Assembly (NCBI GenBank): GCA_024234935.1
Contig: JACKNI010000007.1
Coordinates: 25,329-89,328 of the forward strand
Reading direction: 5' to 3'
DNA: 64,000 bases
DNA from: Chromatiales bacterium
GTDB taxonomy: Bacteria; Pseudomonadota; Gammaproteobacteria; Steroidobacterales; GCA-2729495
Under the pieces are notes generated by a model, which was given only the letters and a program-made list of their open reading frames with translations, searched no databases and was not told the DNA's origin. The position numbers were made by a program, and so were the translations under genes. Every line of letters starts with the position of its first letter. Position 1 is the first letter of the stretch. Positions 41,701-50,230 of the stretch are shown here, in pieces.

Positions 41701-43893
41701 GAAACAGCGGCTGGCGATGCATGCCTGGTGGCCTGGATCGTGCCCGGCGATGCGGCTGTGCCGGTGCCAGACCTGCGGCTGGCCTTGCAGTCCAGTTTGC
41801 CTGAGCATCTCATACCCAACATTTTCGTGACGCTGCCGGCGCTACCGCTGGGTCCCAACGGGAAGATCGACCGGGCGGCCTTGCCAGAGCCGCAGTGGGA
41901 CGCACCCGCTTCCGGGCCGATGCCGGTGAGCGCCCGAACGCCGGTCGAAGAAGTGGTCTGCGCGCTGTTTGCCGAGGTGCTCGGTCACTGTGCCTTCGGT
42001 GTACACGATGATTTTTTCGCCTGTGGTGGCCACTCGCTGCTGGCTACCAGGCTCGTGGCCCGCATCCGCGATGCGCTGCAGAGGGAACTGCCGCTGCGGG
42101 TGATCTTCACGATGCCGACGCCGGCCGGGATCGCCGCGGCACTCGATGACGCGCGGGGCAGCGGACGCGTGCGTACCCCGGAAATGTCGCGCTATCGCCA
42201 GCGTCCCGATTCACGGCAGGCCGACAGGCCGGCGCCGCTTTCAGCGATGCAGCAGCGGCTGTGGTTTCTCGACCGTCTGCAGCCGGACAGCCGGGCCTGG
42301 CACCTGCCCTGGGCGGTGCGTCTGCGCGGCCGGCTCGATCGCGATGCGCTGCAAGTTGCCGTCGATGCGCTCGTCGCGAGGCATGCCGTGCTGCGCACCC
42401 GCTTCGTCGAAGACGATGGTATAGCCACGCAGCAGGTGCTGAAGCCCGTGGATATCCCGGCTGGCTGGATCAGTGCGGCGTTCCTTGCGCTGAATGGCCG
42501 TGACCCGCAACTGGCTGCCGCAGACTATCTGCAGGGACTGCACTTTGATCTGGCTTGCGGTCCGTTGTGGCAGCTCCGCGTGCTGGAAATCGCGCCTGAT
42601 GATCAGCTGCTGGTGCTGGTCATGCACCACATCATCGCCGACGGCTGGTCGCTGTCGGTACTGAACCGCGAGCTTGCGATTGCCTATCAGGCGGCGTTGT
42701 CCGGCAGCGCGCCCGACTGGAATCCCTTGCCGCTGCAGTACGCGGACTATGCGCGCTGGCAGGCTGACTGGCTGGCCAGCGGTGAACTGGCACGACAGCT
42801 CGATTTCTGGCGCGAGGCCTTGCAGGGCGCGCCCGCACTGCTGTCGCTGCCCGCCGACCAGCCGCGCGAATCCGCCGACACGGCAACCGGTGCCTGGCAT
42901 CATTGTCTGCTGCCGTCGCGCAGTTGCGCCGGTCTCCACGAACTGGCGCGCGCACAGGGCTGCACGCTGTTCATGGTCCTGCTCGCGGCATTCGATGTGC
43001 TGCTCGGCCACCATGCCGGCAGCGAGGATGTGCTGGTCGGCACGCCGCTGGCTGGCCGACCGCACACCGAGCTCGAGGGACTGATCGGCTTCTTCCTCAA
43101 CACGCTGGTGCTGCGCACGGATTTGCGCGGCGATCCGGCTTTCAGCGAGCTGCTGGTGCGCGTCCGGCGCGTCGCGCTCGATGCATACGCACATGCCGAT
43201 GTGCCCTTTGAAAAGCTGGTCGAGGTGCTGGCACCGCAGCGCTCGCTGAGCCACAGCCCGATCGTGCAGGTGCTGTTCACCTTGCACAACCAGCCGCGCG
43301 TGCCGCTGGTGCTGTCCGGGCTCGAGAGCGAGCCCGTGCCGATCAGCGTCGAGGCTGCGAAGTTTGATCTCAGCGTCCATGTGGCCGAAGACGCGCGCGG
43401 ACTCGATATCGCATTTGCCTGGCGGAGTACGCTTTATTCAAGGAAGCGGATCGAGTCACTCGCTGCAGATTTTCTCGTTCTGCTGGAATCCGTCGCCCGG
43501 GCGCCGGAAGCACGGCTCTCCAGCCTGCGGCCGCAGCTGGGTGTGCCGCTGCGCGCTTCTGAAGTGCCGGAAGCAGCCGTGCCCGCCGCATCTGATAATA
43601 GCTTGGTACCGCTTGGCGAACTGGAAGTGCAGCTGGCCGAAATCTGGCAAAGCCTGCTGCCGGTGGCGTCCATCGCGCCGGATGATGATTTCTTCGCCAT
43701 CGGCGGCCACTCGCTGCTGGCAACGCGGATGATCGCGCGGATCGCCGCCCGGCTGGGCGTGGAGCTGCCGCTGATCAGCGTCTTTGAAGCGCCGACCATC
43801 CGCGGGCTGGCCATGCGCGTGGCGGCAGCTGAACAGCGCAAGCCGGTCGCGCCGGATGTGATTCCGCGACTGGAGCGTCGGGCAGAAGCATGA
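35707..43893 (+). CDS. NRPS: TubC-C-A-T-C-A-T-C-T
   Basis: 2728 aa. Start at the ATG overlapping the previous stop, giving an N-terminal TubC docking domain (1-50; MTIAELLAATRAAGITLRVE). Domains: C1 (about 57-500, HHIIADG), A1 (A3 motif near 648), T1 (Ser1052), C2 (from about 1108; motif reads QHIITDA instead of HHxxxDG), A2 (A3 near 1711), T2 (Ser2110), C3 (from about 2176, HHIIADG at 2307), T3 (Ser2669). No A domain lies between C3 and T3. Codes read by eye: A1 I-D-W-V-I-S-T with the acidic residue at 236 (beta-alanine pattern); A2 D-V-G-E-I-G-S-I-D (the known ornithine code). No epimerase, no thioesterase. Confidence 0.9.
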   Translation: MTIAELLAATRAAGITLRVERGRLLFDAPAGALTPELRQALSERKPELLDYFHNGNPAPLGFAQQSLWFLHELYPQDTGASEQFAIRIDGPLDPTLLARAWHALLARHSILRTTFSEKDGQVWQVPAAPQLNGPPLLQVNVGTVQSGLLEIAATALREPFDLRRGPLLKPQLCRMADEQHVLLVTAHHIIADGLSVPVIRAELVALYQALLAGKPSPLPPLQLEYADVARAQLQTDAQHETGVLQRWQEILASPPPAALHALVRPRRGTKISRRSAFSLEASLADRLRRLARDSGTTPYVVLLAAFRVLLVRLTGQHDLVIGTPMTLRDTPEQREMIGCLVNPVALRTPVELQDSFRSHLLRERAMVLEAMQYRNVPFSRVVAAVSPERKLDEHPLFQILFSWETGIQPEPVVIAPADAAPEVRFCLLSLPAERASYFDLECLLRDAGEGQPMDGYFAWSTAVLEDLVGAQLAQIYAVLLAAIIDRPDAPMAGLSLLSEVARRKILHDWNDTAAPYPERTSLHDAFLEQARRVPEAPALHTTTGLWSYARLEERSAELAADLTACGLQPGMPVGLCMPRSAEAVVALLGILRAGGVIVPLDPAWPLARLQFVAADAGVQIVLRDLHPFRPDAPLKPAVPAPADAAVILYTSGSTGMPKGALTTHASAVNRCHWMWQGYGFGAEDVFALRTSFGFIDSLWEIFGALGHGIPLVIVPDDIAGDALRLPDFLRAHAVTHLVLVPSLLRALLDAMPAGGLPALSSCISSGEPLDPALARRFRSAFPGARLLNTYGTSEIWDATCHEVTGLSAATERVPIGRPVANASVHVLDANAELLPPGIPGELYVGGIGVGPGYWQRPELTAEKFITLRLATDGEPLRLYRSGDRARWLADGQIECLGRLDAQFKLRGLRIEPGEIESALTAHPAVAGAIVTICGEGEAARLVAGVVRAAQADTGSDAELWSGLRTHLRRLLPAHMLPAGWQCLDQLPLTPSGKLDRRAFAALYGNGSRVEVPAAGAGPRTDTERELAAMWSEVFGGRHIGVDENFFDAGGHSLLATRIVSRIRTRHAQDFTLREMFAAPTIAALAAALDSRRQSQAAAGLVAAAHDDVVPLSFAQERLWFLDQLDPGSPAYNIAWTVCLSGALDRGALRAALDFLIARHEALRSRFPAVAGRPQLCIDEPGSLGLVELDIAGETELQAALLRHARAPFVLATGPLLRAVLVHRSADEHLLMLAMQHIITDATSNHVLFEELVTSYAAFAAGREPALPPPAIRYADYALWQRRRPPDAGLAADLAWWRAQLAGMPAALELPTDYPRPAEQQFRGAWVRRTLPSGLVRALRALAREQQGTLYMVLLAAFDVLLSRYSGSEDIVVGTPVEGRTERSLEQLVGLFINTLVMRTDLSGDPTFTELLQRVRTVTLEAQAHQDLPFEKLVEALRPARSLSRAPLFQVMFNLIRMPEEQQQVAGLTFRLDRLVDQGVSSFDLTLTASEQGEQVGLIFEYATDLFAVRTVEQLADSCLCLLQGIVECPAQAISRLPLLDEAGRQHLLDDFNPPVLAAGFVPVHQTVAGNALRWPDAPAVSLGGISLRYGELEARANRLAHFLLARGLPAGARIGICLSREPSLLVAVLAVLKAGAAYVPLDPAYPPARLAAMADDADLALLLVDMKTRACFAVDDARLLQPDALQAETDRCAASPPVLRVSADDLAYLLYTSGSTGRPKAVMVTHGNLASALSAWLELYTLQPGESHLQMASVAFDVFSGDWVRALGSGGRLVLCPRETLLEPSALLAVLTHEKIAVAEFVPAVIRLLLAHADAQDLQLPPLRLLIVGSDLWFAAEAAALRARCTSGTRVFNSYGVAEATIDSACLEVGEDMPAAGAVPVGRPLANARLYVVDARGDIVPAGVPGELCIGGAGVAQGYFGQPELSAEKFIADPFAGVPGARLYRSGDRARWRHDGNLELLGRADFQFKLRGFRIEPAEVEARLTEHPAIRHAVVGRRETAAGDACLVAWIVPGDAAVPVPDLRLALQSSLPEHLIPNIFVTLPALPLGPNGKIDRAALPEPQWDAPASGPMPVSARTPVEEVVCALFAEVLGHCAFGVHDDFFACGGHSLLATRLVARIRDALQRELPLRVIFTMPTPAGIAAALDDARGSGRVRTPEMSRYRQRPDSRQADRPAPLSAMQQRLWFLDRLQPDSRAWHLPWAVRLRGRLDRDALQVAVDALVARHAVLRTRFVEDDGIATQQVLKPVDIPAGWISAAFLALNGRDPQLAAADYLQGLHFDLACGPLWQLRVLEIAPDDQLLVLVMHHIIADGWSLSVLNRELAIAYQAALSGSAPDWNPLPLQYADYARWQADWLASGELARQLDFWREALQGAPALLSLPADQPRESADTATGAWHHCLLPSRSCAGLHELARAQGCTLFMVLLAAFDVLLGHHAGSEDVLVGTPLAGRPHTELEGLIGFFLNTLVLRTDLRGDPAFSELLVRVRRVALDAYAHADVPFEKLVEVLAPQRSLSHSPIVQVLFTLHNQPRVPLVLSGLESEPVPISVEAAKFDLSVHVAEDARGLDIAFAWRSTLYSRKRIESLAADFLVLLESVARAPEARLSSLRPQLGVPLRASEVPEAAVPAASDNSLVPLGELEVQLAEIWQSLLPVASIAPDDDFFAIGGHSLLATRMIARIAARLGVELPLISVFEAPTIRGLAMRVAAAEQRKPVAPDVIPRLERRAEA

Positions 43894-46800
43894 GTACCGC
43901 GCACTACGTCTTTCCGGCTTCGTTCGCCCAGCAGCGGCTGTGGTTTCTGGACCAGCTCGAAGGTGCGAGCGCGGTCTACAACCTGAAGATGGCACTGCGA
44001 CTCTCCGGTCGGCTGGATCACGACAGCCTGCAGCGCGCCGTCGATGCGGTCGTGGCGAGACATGAATCCTTGCGCACCAGCTTTGCAACGCGCGGCGTCG
44101 ATGCCGTGCAGCGGGTCGCGAGCCAGCTTGAAGTACTGGTGCAGACGGCTGAACTGCATGGTGCCAGCGATACCGTGCTGGCGGCAAAGCTGAATGAGCT
44201 GGGATCAACGAGTTTTGATCTGCAGCGCGGGCCCTTGCTGCGTGTACACCTGCTGCGTCTCGATGCAGAGGCCACTGAACATGTGTTGCTGCTGGTGATG
44301 CACCATATCGTATCGGATGCCTGGTCAGCTGGCGTGCTGTACCGGGATCTTGCCGCGTATTACAGCGCTTTCAGTCGCGGCCTTGTTGCACAGCTGCCGG
44401 AACTCCCGGTGCAGTACGCCGACTTCGCGGTCTGGCAGCGCGACTGGCTTGCCGGTGCCGAACTCGAGCGGCAGATGGCTTTCTGGCGCGAGCATCTCGA
44501 GGGCGCGCCGCCGCTGCTCGAGCTGCCGACTGACCGGCCGCGTCCGGTGCTGCAGACCTACCGCGGCAACCGGTTCAGCCGCGCTGTACCCGCGGCGCTC
44601 AGCGCCCGGCTGCAGGCGCTCGCTGCAGAGGAGGGCGTGACGCTCTACATGTTGCTGTTTGCCGCATTCAACCTGCTGCTTGCGCGCTGGTCGGGTCAGT
44701 CGGACCTCGTGATCGGTACGCCGATTGCGGGACGACGGCGCAGTGAACTCGAGGCGCTGATCGGCTGCTTTGCCAATACGCTTGCCATCCGCACCCGGCT
44801 GGAGGGCGCTGAAAGATTCAGCGAGCTGCTCGCGCGTGTACGCACTGCCACGCTCGGCGCCTTTTCACACCAGGAGCTGCCATTCGAAAAGCTGGTCGAG
44901 GTCCTGAAGCCGCCGCGCAATCTTTCGCACTCGCCGCTGTTCCAGGTGATGTTCATCCTGCAGAACACGCCCTGGGAAGCCGTGGAGTTCGGCGCGCTGG
45001 CAGTAAGGCCCGCGGAGATGGATGCGGCGGATACCGCAAAGTTTGAGCTCACCGTGTCGGTCTCGGAGTTCGAGTCGCAACTCTGGCTGGCGCTCGAGTA
45101 CAACAGCGATATCTTCGACCGGGGCACCATCGAGGGTCTTGCTGCGGGCTACGAGACGCTGCTGTCTGCGATCGTGGCCGATCCGTCTGCATCCCTGTCT
45201 GTGCTGCCGGTGCAGGCCGAAGCGGACCGGCGACAGCTGCTCGACACGTGGAATGACTACGCTGCGCCCTATGACAGAAACTGCGGCGTCTGGTCGCTGT
45301 TTGCTGCCCGGGCGGCGCGCAGTCCCGGGTCTGTCGCCGCCGAAGCCGATGGTGTGGCGCTGACTTATGCGCAACTGCTCGACCGTGCGGAACAGCTGGC
45401 TGCGGCCCTGTACGCCCGCGGCGTGCGGCCCGGTCAGGCTGTGGCGATCTGCCTGGAGCGCGGCATCGACATGCTGGCGAGTGTGCTCGCGGTGTTGCGC
45501 ATCGGCGCCCACTATGTGCCCCTGGACACGGCGCATCCGTCCGCGCGGCTGGCGTTCATCCTCGAGGATTCCGGCGCCAGCATGCTGGTTGCCGCGCCTG
45601 CCCTGGCCGGGAGACTGGCGGATTTTCGCGGCACCGTGTTCGATCCCGGTACAGCCAGGTCCGGTTCGGTCAGCAGCATTCCGGCGTTCGCGCCGCTGTC
45701 CGGCGATGCCCTCGCTTACCTGATCTATACCTCCGGCTCGACTGGCCAGCCGAAAGGTGTGGCAGTCCCGCAGCAGGCGGTGCTGAATTTCCTGCACAGC
45801 ATGGCGCGCACGCCGGGCCTCGCGACGGATGACCGGCTGCTGGCAGTGACCACGCTGGCCTTCGATATCGCCGTGCTGGAACTCCTGCTGCCGCTTGCCG
45901 TCGGTGCAACGACGGTGATTGCCATGCGCGATGAACTGGCCGATCCACAGTTGCTGATCCATCGTCTGGCGGGGTCGCGTATCTCCATGATGCAGGCGAC
46001 GCCGGCACTGTGGCGCAACCTGGTCGCTGCCGGCTGGACCGGCCAGCCGGATCTGCGCATGCTCTGCGGCGGTGAGTCGCTGGATGCGGACCTGGCCTCT
46101 GCGCTGCTCGCACGCGGCGCTGACCTCTGGAACATGTATGGGCCAACCGAAACCACGGTCTGGTCCTGCTGCGCGCGGATCACGGCGGTTTCCTCAGCGC
46201 CGGTACCGGTGGGCCGGCCGATCGCCAACACGCGCTGCTATGTGCTGGACGCGCAGCGAGAGCCGGTGCCGCGAGGTGTACGCGGCGAGCTGTGGATCGG
46301 TGGCGATGGCGTGGCTTGCGGTTATCACGCGCGGCCGGAACTCACGGCCGAGCGCTTCCTTGCCGATCCCTTTGCCGGTGTCCCTGCGCGCATGTACCGG
46401 ACCGGTGACCGTGCACGCTGGCGCAGCGATGGCGGTCTGGAAATCCTTGGCCGCAGCGATTTCCAGCTCAAGCTGCGCGGCTTTCGCATCGAGCCGGGTG
46501 AAATCGAGGCGGCGCTACTTGCGCATCCGGCCGTCAGCGCGGCGGTCGTGGTGCTGCGCGATTTTGCCGGCGATCCGCGGCTGGTTGCTTTCATGGTGCC
46601 GGCTGGCGCTGACGTCTCGGCCGGGTTGCTCGTGCGCCATCTGCGCGGCCGTCTGCCCGAATACATGGTGCCGTCTGAATTCGTCTGGCTGCCCGAACTG
46701 CCGCTGAACCCGAACGGCAAACTCGACCGGGCTTCCTTGCCGGCCGTGTTGCCAACTGGTACCAGGGCAGACAGTGCTGATGCGCCGCTCTCGCCCCTTG

Positions 46801-49800
46801 AAGTCATGCTGTGCGAGCTGTTTGCCACCGTGCTGGGCCGCGACCGTGTCGGCGCAAACGAGGATTTCTTTGCCCTGGGCGGGCACTCGCTGCTCGCCAC
46901 ACAGCTGATTGCGCGGATCCGCGATGCCCTGCAGATCGAGCTGCCGCTGAAGGCCCTGTTCATGACGCCGACCGCATCCGGTATTGCCGCCGGCCTGCCG
47001 ACAGCGCATATCACATCGCCGCCGGCGCTGCCTGCACCGTCTGCAGTGCACAGGCTGGCGCCGCTTTCACCGGTACAACAGCGGCTGTGGTTTCTGGACC
47101 GGTTGCAGCCAGGCAGCCCGGTCTACAACCTCGCGTGGACCTTCCGCCTGCGGGGTGTGCTGGATCCAGAGGCCCTGCAGCTCGCCGTAGACGCGCTCGT
47201 CGCACGTCATGCGGTGCTGCGTACCCGCTTTGTGGAAGCCGATGGCGAGCCGCGGCAGCTCATCGACGAGACGCTCGCCGTGCCGGTGAATGTACTGAGC
47301 GCGGACCCACCCGCCAATGTAGGCGATACCGGGGAGGCCCGACTGAAGACCTGCTTGCAGCTGGTGCGTTTCGACCTCGCGCATGGTCCTCTGCTGCGGG
47401 TGTTCGTGCTGCCGGCAGCGAAGGACGACCAGGTGCTGGCGATCGTCGTACACCATATCGTCGCCGATGGCTGGTCGCTGGGAATATTGAGTCGCGAGCT
47501 GTCGGCGCTCTACAACGCGGCGCTGGCCGGCCAGTCACCGCATCTGGCAGCATTGCCGCTGCAGTATGCCGATTATGCGATCCGCCAACGTACAGCGCTC
47601 GAAGACGGCGAACTCGCACGCCAGCTGGACTTCTGGCAGACGCAGCTGAAAGATGCGCCGCCGTATCTCGATCTGCCCACCGACCGGCCGCGTCCGGCGC
47701 TGAGTACACATCGCGGTGCGCGCTGCTTCCGCCTGCTCGAGCCGGGGCTGCAATCGGCGCTCAAGTCGCTGGCGCAGGCTGAAGGCTGCACGCTGTTCAT
47801 GGTCTTGCTTGCTGCTTTCGATGTGCTGCTCGCGCGTCATGCCGGCAGCGAAGACGTGGTGGTCGGTACCCCGGTAGCGGGCAGGCCGCGTACCGAACTG
47901 GAAGGCCTTGTCGGTTTTTTCGTCAACACGCTGGTGCTGCGTACAGAGCTGCGCGGCAATCCACGCTTCCGCGAACTGCTGCAGCGGGTAAAAGACGGCA
48001 CGCTGGCTGCCTGGGCACATGCGGACGTGCCCTTTGAACAACTTGTCGAAGTGCTCAAACCACCGCGCAGTACCGGTCGGTCGCCGGTCTTCCAGGTGCT
48101 TTTCAACCTGCACAACGAACCGGCCGGTCGGCTGGAACTGTCTGGTATTGAGGCGACGCCACTGGCGATCGATCGCGGTACCGCGAAGTTCGAGCTGAGC
48201 GTGTCGCTCAGCGAGACCACGGCAGGACTTGCCGTGAGTTTCGAGTACAGCACCGATCTGTTCAACGCTGCATCGATGCAGCGCATGCTGGATGATTTCG
48301 CCGCGCTGCTGGCGGCTGTGGTCTCCAGACCGGATGCGCCGCTGGCCAGTCTGTGTGTTGCTGCACCGCCTGTCGCACGCAGCCTGCCGGAGATTGCGCT
48401 CCTGCGTCAGGCGGGTGAGGGCACGCTTGCAGCAGCGTTTGCTGCGCAACTGCAACAGCGCGCGGCGGCAACGGCAGTTGCCGCATCGGCTGTTGCCGGC
48501 AGCAGCGGTGTGGAGTGGAGCTACGCCGGACTCGATCAGCGGGCCCGGGCAGTGGCGGCGGCACTCATGCAGCGCGGTGTCACACGCGGTACGCACGTCG
48601 GCCTGTGGTTCAACCAGGGAGCGGGGCAGGTGGCGGCGATGCTCGGCGTGCTGCAGGCCGGGGCTGCCTATGTGCCGCTCGACCCGCTCGCACCGGCGGC
48701 ACGACTTGATGTCGTCGTTCGCGATGCCGGTCTGCGCATCGCAGTCAGCGAACGCGCGGCACTCGACAGTCCGACTGGTGCCTGGCTGAGAGAAAGTGCG
48801 CTGCAACTGATCGTGCTCGACGAATTGCCGGCTTCGCCGCCCGCGGCGCTCACCCTGCTGCCCGGCAGTCCGGACGATGCGGCCTATCTGCTCTACACTT
48901 CGGGCACCACCGGTACACCGAAACGTGTGGCGCAGACCCAGCGCAACGTCCTGCACTACGTGCGCAGCTGGGCGGAAAACCTCGGCCTGGGTCCGGCCGA
49001 TCGGCTGAGTCTGGTCTCGACCTACGGCTACGATGCAGCCGTGCAGGATATCTTTGGCGCACTGCTGAGCGGTGCAGCTGTATATCCGCTCGACATCCGG
49101 CGACTCGATCGCGAGACGCTGCTTGACCGCATCGCCGACGCAGGTCTCAGCGTCCTGCACGCCACACCCACCGTGTACCGCTATCTGTTCGGCAGTCACG
49201 TCGCGTGCCGCCAGGACCTGTCGCGCGTGCGGCTCGTTGTACTCGGCGGTGAGACAGCGCGTCGTGCCGACTTCGAGCTGTTCAGGTCGCGCTTTCGCAG
49301 GGGTGCGCAGTTCGTCAACGGCTATGGCCTGACCGAAGCGACGGCAGTGCTGCAGTGTTTTTCGACGCATGACACCCAGCCTTACGGCAATGTGCTGTCG
49401 CTGGGCTGGCCGGTCGGTGACCAGCGCGTGCTGCTGCTCGACGAGCAGGATCAGCCGGCTGGCATCAGCGGCGAAGTGGTTATCGAGAGCCGCTATGTAC
49501 CCGCCGGACGTCTGCACACCGGGGATCTGGCGCGCTGGCTGCCGGATGGCAGTCTGGCCTGGCTGGGCCGGCGCGACGATCAGCTGAAGCTCGGCGGTAT
49601 TCGTATCGAGCCCGGGGAAGTTGAGGCCGCGCTGCGCACGCATCCGGCCCTGGCCGCTGTTGCCGTGGTCCTGCATGCCGAGCCCGCCAGCGAGCCGATG
49701 CTGGTTGCGTACTGCAGTCTGCGCAGGGCGGCGACCCTGCCGACACCAGCCGAACTGCGCGCTCATCTCAAACCGCTCTTGCCGGATCCGCTGCTGCCGG

Positions 49801-50204
49801 CTCACTATGTTGCCGTCGACAGCCTGCCGCAGCTGCCGAACGGCAAGCTGGATCGCCGTGCGCTGGCCGGCCGGCCGTTGTCGCGACCGGCAGCAACCGG
49901 CAGGGCGGCGATCGCCGAGGGCGATGTCGAAGCCACGCTGACCGAGCTCTGGCAGACGCTGCTGAAACGGGAGGATATCGGCCCGGAAGACGATTTTTTT
50001 GCGCTCGGCGGACATTCGCTGCTGGCCACCCGCCTGATCGCCAGGCTCCGCGACCGGTTTGGTGTCGAGCTGCCGCTGATCAGTATCTTCGAGACGCCGA
50101 CCATCCGCGGGCTGGCAGTCGTCGTGGCGCAACTCACGGAGCGGTCAGGCGGTGCGGCGGTACCGGTGGCGATCGGACGGCAGGCCCGGGGTCCGTTACC
50201 ATAG
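43890..50204 (+). CDS. NRPS: C-A-T-C-A-T, no release domain
   Basis: 2104 aa, starting in the stop of the previous NRPS (ATGA). Domains: C (about 8-450; HHIVSDAWS, with Ala replacing the last Gly of HHxxxDG), A (A3 near 613), T (Ser1000), C (from about 1055, HHIVADGWS near 1188), A (A3 LLYTSGTTGTPKR near 1669), T (Ser2043). The first A code reads D-I-L-Q-L-G-M-V-W, essentially the glycine code. The second reads D-A-Q-H-V-G-G-A-V and is unassigned. Only about 60 residues follow the last carrier serine, so there is no thioesterase, reductase or terminal condensation domain. Release must occur in trans or by spontaneous chemistry. FolE follows after 26 bases. Confidence 0.9.
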   Translation: MSTAHYVFPASFAQQRLWFLDQLEGASAVYNLKMALRLSGRLDHDSLQRAVDAVVARHESLRTSFATRGVDAVQRVASQLEVLVQTAELHGASDTVLAAKLNELGSTSFDLQRGPLLRVHLLRLDAEATEHVLLLVMHHIVSDAWSAGVLYRDLAAYYSAFSRGLVAQLPELPVQYADFAVWQRDWLAGAELERQMAFWREHLEGAPPLLELPTDRPRPVLQTYRGNRFSRAVPAALSARLQALAAEEGVTLYMLLFAAFNLLLARWSGQSDLVIGTPIAGRRRSELEALIGCFANTLAIRTRLEGAERFSELLARVRTATLGAFSHQELPFEKLVEVLKPPRNLSHSPLFQVMFILQNTPWEAVEFGALAVRPAEMDAADTAKFELTVSVSEFESQLWLALEYNSDIFDRGTIEGLAAGYETLLSAIVADPSASLSVLPVQAEADRRQLLDTWNDYAAPYDRNCGVWSLFAARAARSPGSVAAEADGVALTYAQLLDRAEQLAAALYARGVRPGQAVAICLERGIDMLASVLAVLRIGAHYVPLDTAHPSARLAFILEDSGASMLVAAPALAGRLADFRGTVFDPGTARSGSVSSIPAFAPLSGDALAYLIYTSGSTGQPKGVAVPQQAVLNFLHSMARTPGLATDDRLLAVTTLAFDIAVLELLLPLAVGATTVIAMRDELADPQLLIHRLAGSRISMMQATPALWRNLVAAGWTGQPDLRMLCGGESLDADLASALLARGADLWNMYGPTETTVWSCCARITAVSSAPVPVGRPIANTRCYVLDAQREPVPRGVRGELWIGGDGVACGYHARPELTAERFLADPFAGVPARMYRTGDRARWRSDGGLEILGRSDFQLKLRGFRIEPGEIEAALLAHPAVSAAVVVLRDFAGDPRLVAFMVPAGADVSAGLLVRHLRGRLPEYMVPSEFVWLPELPLNPNGKLDRASLPAVLPTGTRADSADAPLSPLEVMLCELFATVLGRDRVGANEDFFALGGHSLLATQLIARIRDALQIELPLKALFMTPTASGIAAGLPTAHITSPPALPAPSAVHRLAPLSPVQQRLWFLDRLQPGSPVYNLAWTFRLRGVLDPEALQLAVDALVARHAVLRTRFVEADGEPRQLIDETLAVPVNVLSADPPANVGDTGEARLKTCLQLVRFDLAHGPLLRVFVLPAAKDDQVLAIVVHHIVADGWSLGILSRELSALYNAALAGQSPHLAALPLQYADYAIRQRTALEDGELARQLDFWQTQLKDAPPYLDLPTDRPRPALSTHRGARCFRLLEPGLQSALKSLAQAEGCTLFMVLLAAFDVLLARHAGSEDVVVGTPVAGRPRTELEGLVGFFVNTLVLRTELRGNPRFRELLQRVKDGTLAAWAHADVPFEQLVEVLKPPRSTGRSPVFQVLFNLHNEPAGRLELSGIEATPLAIDRGTAKFELSVSLSETTAGLAVSFEYSTDLFNAASMQRMLDDFAALLAAVVSRPDAPLASLCVAAPPVARSLPEIALLRQAGEGTLAAAFAAQLQQRAAATAVAASAVAGSSGVEWSYAGLDQRARAVAAALMQRGVTRGTHVGLWFNQGAGQVAAMLGVLQAGAAYVPLDPLAPAARLDVVVRDAGLRIAVSERAALDSPTGAWLRESALQLIVLDELPASPPAALTLLPGSPDDAAYLLYTSGTTGTPKRVAQTQRNVLHYVRSWAENLGLGPADRLSLVSTYGYDAAVQDIFGALLSGAAVYPLDIRRLDRETLLDRIADAGLSVLHATPTVYRYLFGSHVACRQDLSRVRLVVLGGETARRADFELFRSRFRRGAQFVNGYGLTEATAVLQCFSTHDTQPYGNVLSLGWPVGDQRVLLLDEQDQPAGISGEVVIESRYVPAGRLHTGDLARWLPDGSLAWLGRRDDQLKLGGIRIEPGEVEAALRTHPALAAVAVVLHAEPASEPMLVAYCSLRRAATLPTPAELRAHLKPLLPDPLLPAHYVAVDSLPQLPNGKLDRRALAGRPLSRPAATGRAAIAEGDVEATLTELWQTLLKREDIGPEDDFFALGGHSLLATRLIARLRDRFGVELPLISIFETPTIRGLAVVVAQLTERSGGAAVPVAIGRQARGPLP

Positions 50205-50230
50205 CCGGGCAAGAACAAGGAGCAGTCGCC

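Noticed and set aside
47535..50132. An 865-codon open frame antisense to the third NRPS, and a 500-codon one at 33518-35020
   Set aside because: They mirror the third-position GC bias of the sense gene, have no recognisable domains, and lie wholly under well-supported NRPS domains.
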